Assembly (NCBI GenBank): GCA_003151595.1
Contig: PLXW01000089.1
Location: 1,037 to 8,749 of the forward strand
DNA: 7,713 nucleotides
Source: Myxococcales bacterium
Lineage (GTDB): Bacteria > Myxococcota > Polyangia > Polyangiales > Polyangiaceae
Direction of reading: 5' to 3'
Shown here one piece after another: positions 6,673 to 7,713 of this stretch (position 1 is its first letter; every line of letters begins with the position of its first letter). The translations under genes were made by a program, and so were the position numbers. The notes under the pieces are model-generated. The model did no database searches and was not told the DNA's origin. It saw only the letters and a program-made list of their open reading frames with translations.

Positions 6673-6702
6673 TTCCGTGGGTGAATCGAGCAATGCTAGG
6701 GT
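6673..6702 (+). promoter_or_regulatory. Weak candidate promoter for sucC
   Basis: TAGGGT (6697-6702), preceded by TGC, fits a TAnnnT -10 element. TTCCGT (6673-6678) sits 18 bases upstream as a poor -35. Transcription would start near 6709, only about seven bases before the sucC ATG. The divergent gap is only 67 bases and must also serve the minus-strand gene. Confidence 0.22.
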
Positions 6703-6715
6703 CCGCGCCCCACCC

Positions 6716-7713
6716 ATGAAGATTCACGAGTACCAGGCGAAACAACTGTTTCTGAAGTACGGCGTGCCGATCCCGAAAGGGTATCCGGCTATGACGGTCG
6801 ACGAGGCCGAGGCTGCGGCCAAGCGGCTCGTCGACGAGACGAAGAGCGAGGTCGTCGTCGTCAAAGCGCAGATCCACGCCGGAGGCCGCGGCAAGGGCGG
6901 CGGCGTGAAGGTCGCGAAGGGCGGCGTGAAGGAAGCGCGCGAGCTCGCGCAGAGGATCCTCGGCATGCAGCTCGTCACGCACCAGACCGGCCCCGCGGGG
7001 CAGAAGGTGCGCCGACTCTACATCGAGCAGGGCCTCGCCATGGAGCGCGAGCTCTATCTCGGCGCCGTCGTCGATCGCGACTCGCGTCGCATCGCGTTCA
7101 TGGCCTCGACCGAAGGGGGCATGGATATCGAGAAGGTCGCCCACGACACGCCCGAGAAGATCATGACGGTGTACGTCGATCCGATCGTCGGCCTCTCGGC
7201 GTACCAGTCGCGCCAGCTCGCGTTCGGCCTGGGCCTCGAGAAGCACGGCAAAGAGACCGTCGCCAAGTTCGGGAAGCTGATGAGCGCGTTCTACGAGCTG
7301 TTCCTCAAGGAGGACTGCTCGCTCTGCGAGATCAACCCGCTCGTCGTCCTGAAGAACGGCGACGTCGTCGCGCTCGACGGCAAGATCAACTTCGACGACA
7401 ACGCCGACTTCCGTCACAAGGACTGGGAAGGGCTGCGCGACGTCGAAGAGGAAGACCCCGTCGAGCTCGAAGCGAAGCACGCGGGGCTCAACTACGTGTC
7501 GCTCGACGGCAACGTCGGCTGTCTGGTGAACGGCGCCGGCCTGGCCATGGCGACGATGGACATCATCAAGCACTTCGGAAAAGACAAGGGCGTCGCGCCC
7601 GCGAACTTCCTCGACGTGGGCGGTGGCGCCAACCAGGAGCAGGTCACCAAGGCCTTCAAGATGATCCTGCGGAGCCCCAAGGTGAAGGCGATCTTCGTCA
7701 ACATCTTCGGCGG
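6716..7713 (+). CDS. sucC: Succinyl-CoA synthetase (ADP-forming) beta subunit, 3' end cut by window
   Basis: This is the beta subunit of succinate-CoA ligase, which pairs with SucD to convert succinyl-CoA to succinate with formation of ATP (or GTP) in the TCA cycle. Only the first 332 codons lie in the window, out of about 385-390 usual for the family. The N-terminus [12 protein letters not shown] is canonical. The ATP-grasp domain carries Lys50 and the GGRGKGGG loop (56-63). CEINPLV (204-210) and [12 protein letters not shown] (219-230) supply the Mg-nucleotide Asn207 and Asp221. The CoA-ligase-type domain begins near 260 with [20 protein letters not shown] and runs through [10 protein letters not shown] to VNIFGG at the edge. 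Nucleotide specificity cannot be read from this. No good Shine-Dalgarno precedes the ATG: AGGG at 6698-6701 is 14 bases away. sucD would be expected just beyond the window. Confidence 0.96.
   Translation, partial: MKIHEYQAKQLFLKYGVPIPKGYPAMTVDEAEAAAKRLVDETKSEVVVVKAQIHAGGRGKGGGVKVAKGGVKEARELAQRILGMQLVTHQTGPAGQKVRRLYIEQGLAMERELYLGAVVDRDSRRIAFMASTEGGMDIEKVAHDTPEKIMTVYVDPIVGLSAYQSRQLAFGLGLEKHGKETVAKFGKLMSAFYELFLKEDCSLCEINPLVVLKNGDVVALDGKINFDDNADFRHKDWEGLRDVEEEDPVELEAKHAGLNYVSLDGNVGCLVNGAGLAMATMDIIKHFGKDKGVAPANFLDVGGGANQEQVTKAFKMILRSPKVKAIFVNIFG

Noticed and set aside
4216..6684. An 822-codon open frame on the plus strand opposite the two minus-strand genes
   Set aside because: Its product is low-complexity Arg/His/Asp-rich with no recognisable domain, and it runs antisense through a CxxC zinc ribbon, a membrane span and ordered beta-helix repeats that are clearly coding on the other strand.
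6649..6717. A 23-codon N-terminal extension of the zinc-ribbon gene to the ATG at 6717
   Set aside because: It would overlap the sucC start codon, has no ribosome binding site in the gap, and adds sequence unlike the ribbon domain.

Overview
The window is GC-rich, densely coding bacterial chromosome. Third codon positions are strongly G/C, which is why very long stop-free frames run antisense to the real genes. Multi-domain proteins of the type DUF4388 + degenerate J domain + TPR, together with TCA-cycle genes (mdh near sucC), point to a myxobacterium-like member of the Myxococcota (former Deltaproteobacteria). That placement is an inference from protein architecture, not from a marker gene.

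Layout, left to right. A nested GC-rich hairpin (17-49) probably ends an upstream transcript. A small helix-turn-helix protein of unknown target (102-608, +) follows. Next is a textbook NAD-dependent malate dehydrogenase, mdh (679-1617, +), with a plausible sigma70-type promoter, a clear ribosome binding site and a hairpin terminator behind it. The next plus-strand unit starts with a possible sigma54-type promoter and an unlisted 54-codon ORF (1730-1894). This ORF has a strong Shine-Dalgarno and a stop codon that overlaps, as GTGA, the start of a 670-residue DUF4388/J-like/TPR protein (1891-3903). That gene converges on a minus-strand pair. One is an unrecognised 455-residue coiled-coil-containing protein (4033-5400, -). 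The other, upstream of it, is a 350-residue zinc-ribbon + transmembrane + parallel beta-helix-like protein (5596-6648, -). The window closes with the first 332 codons of sucC, the succinyl-CoA synthetase beta subunit (6716 to the edge, +), transcribed divergently from the zinc-ribbon gene across a 67-base gap.

Together, two enzymes of the oxidative TCA cycle (malate dehydrogenase and succinyl-CoA synthetase) bracket about 5 kb of accessory genes. These accessory genes look regulatory or structural rather than metabolic. No mobile-element genes, tRNA, rRNA or CRISPR array were seen, and no stretch over 300 bases lacks a gene. The most unusual items are the zinc-ribbon/beta-helix membrane protein with its asparagine ladder, the J-like domain that has lost HPD, and the coupled small ORF in front of the DUF4388 gene.
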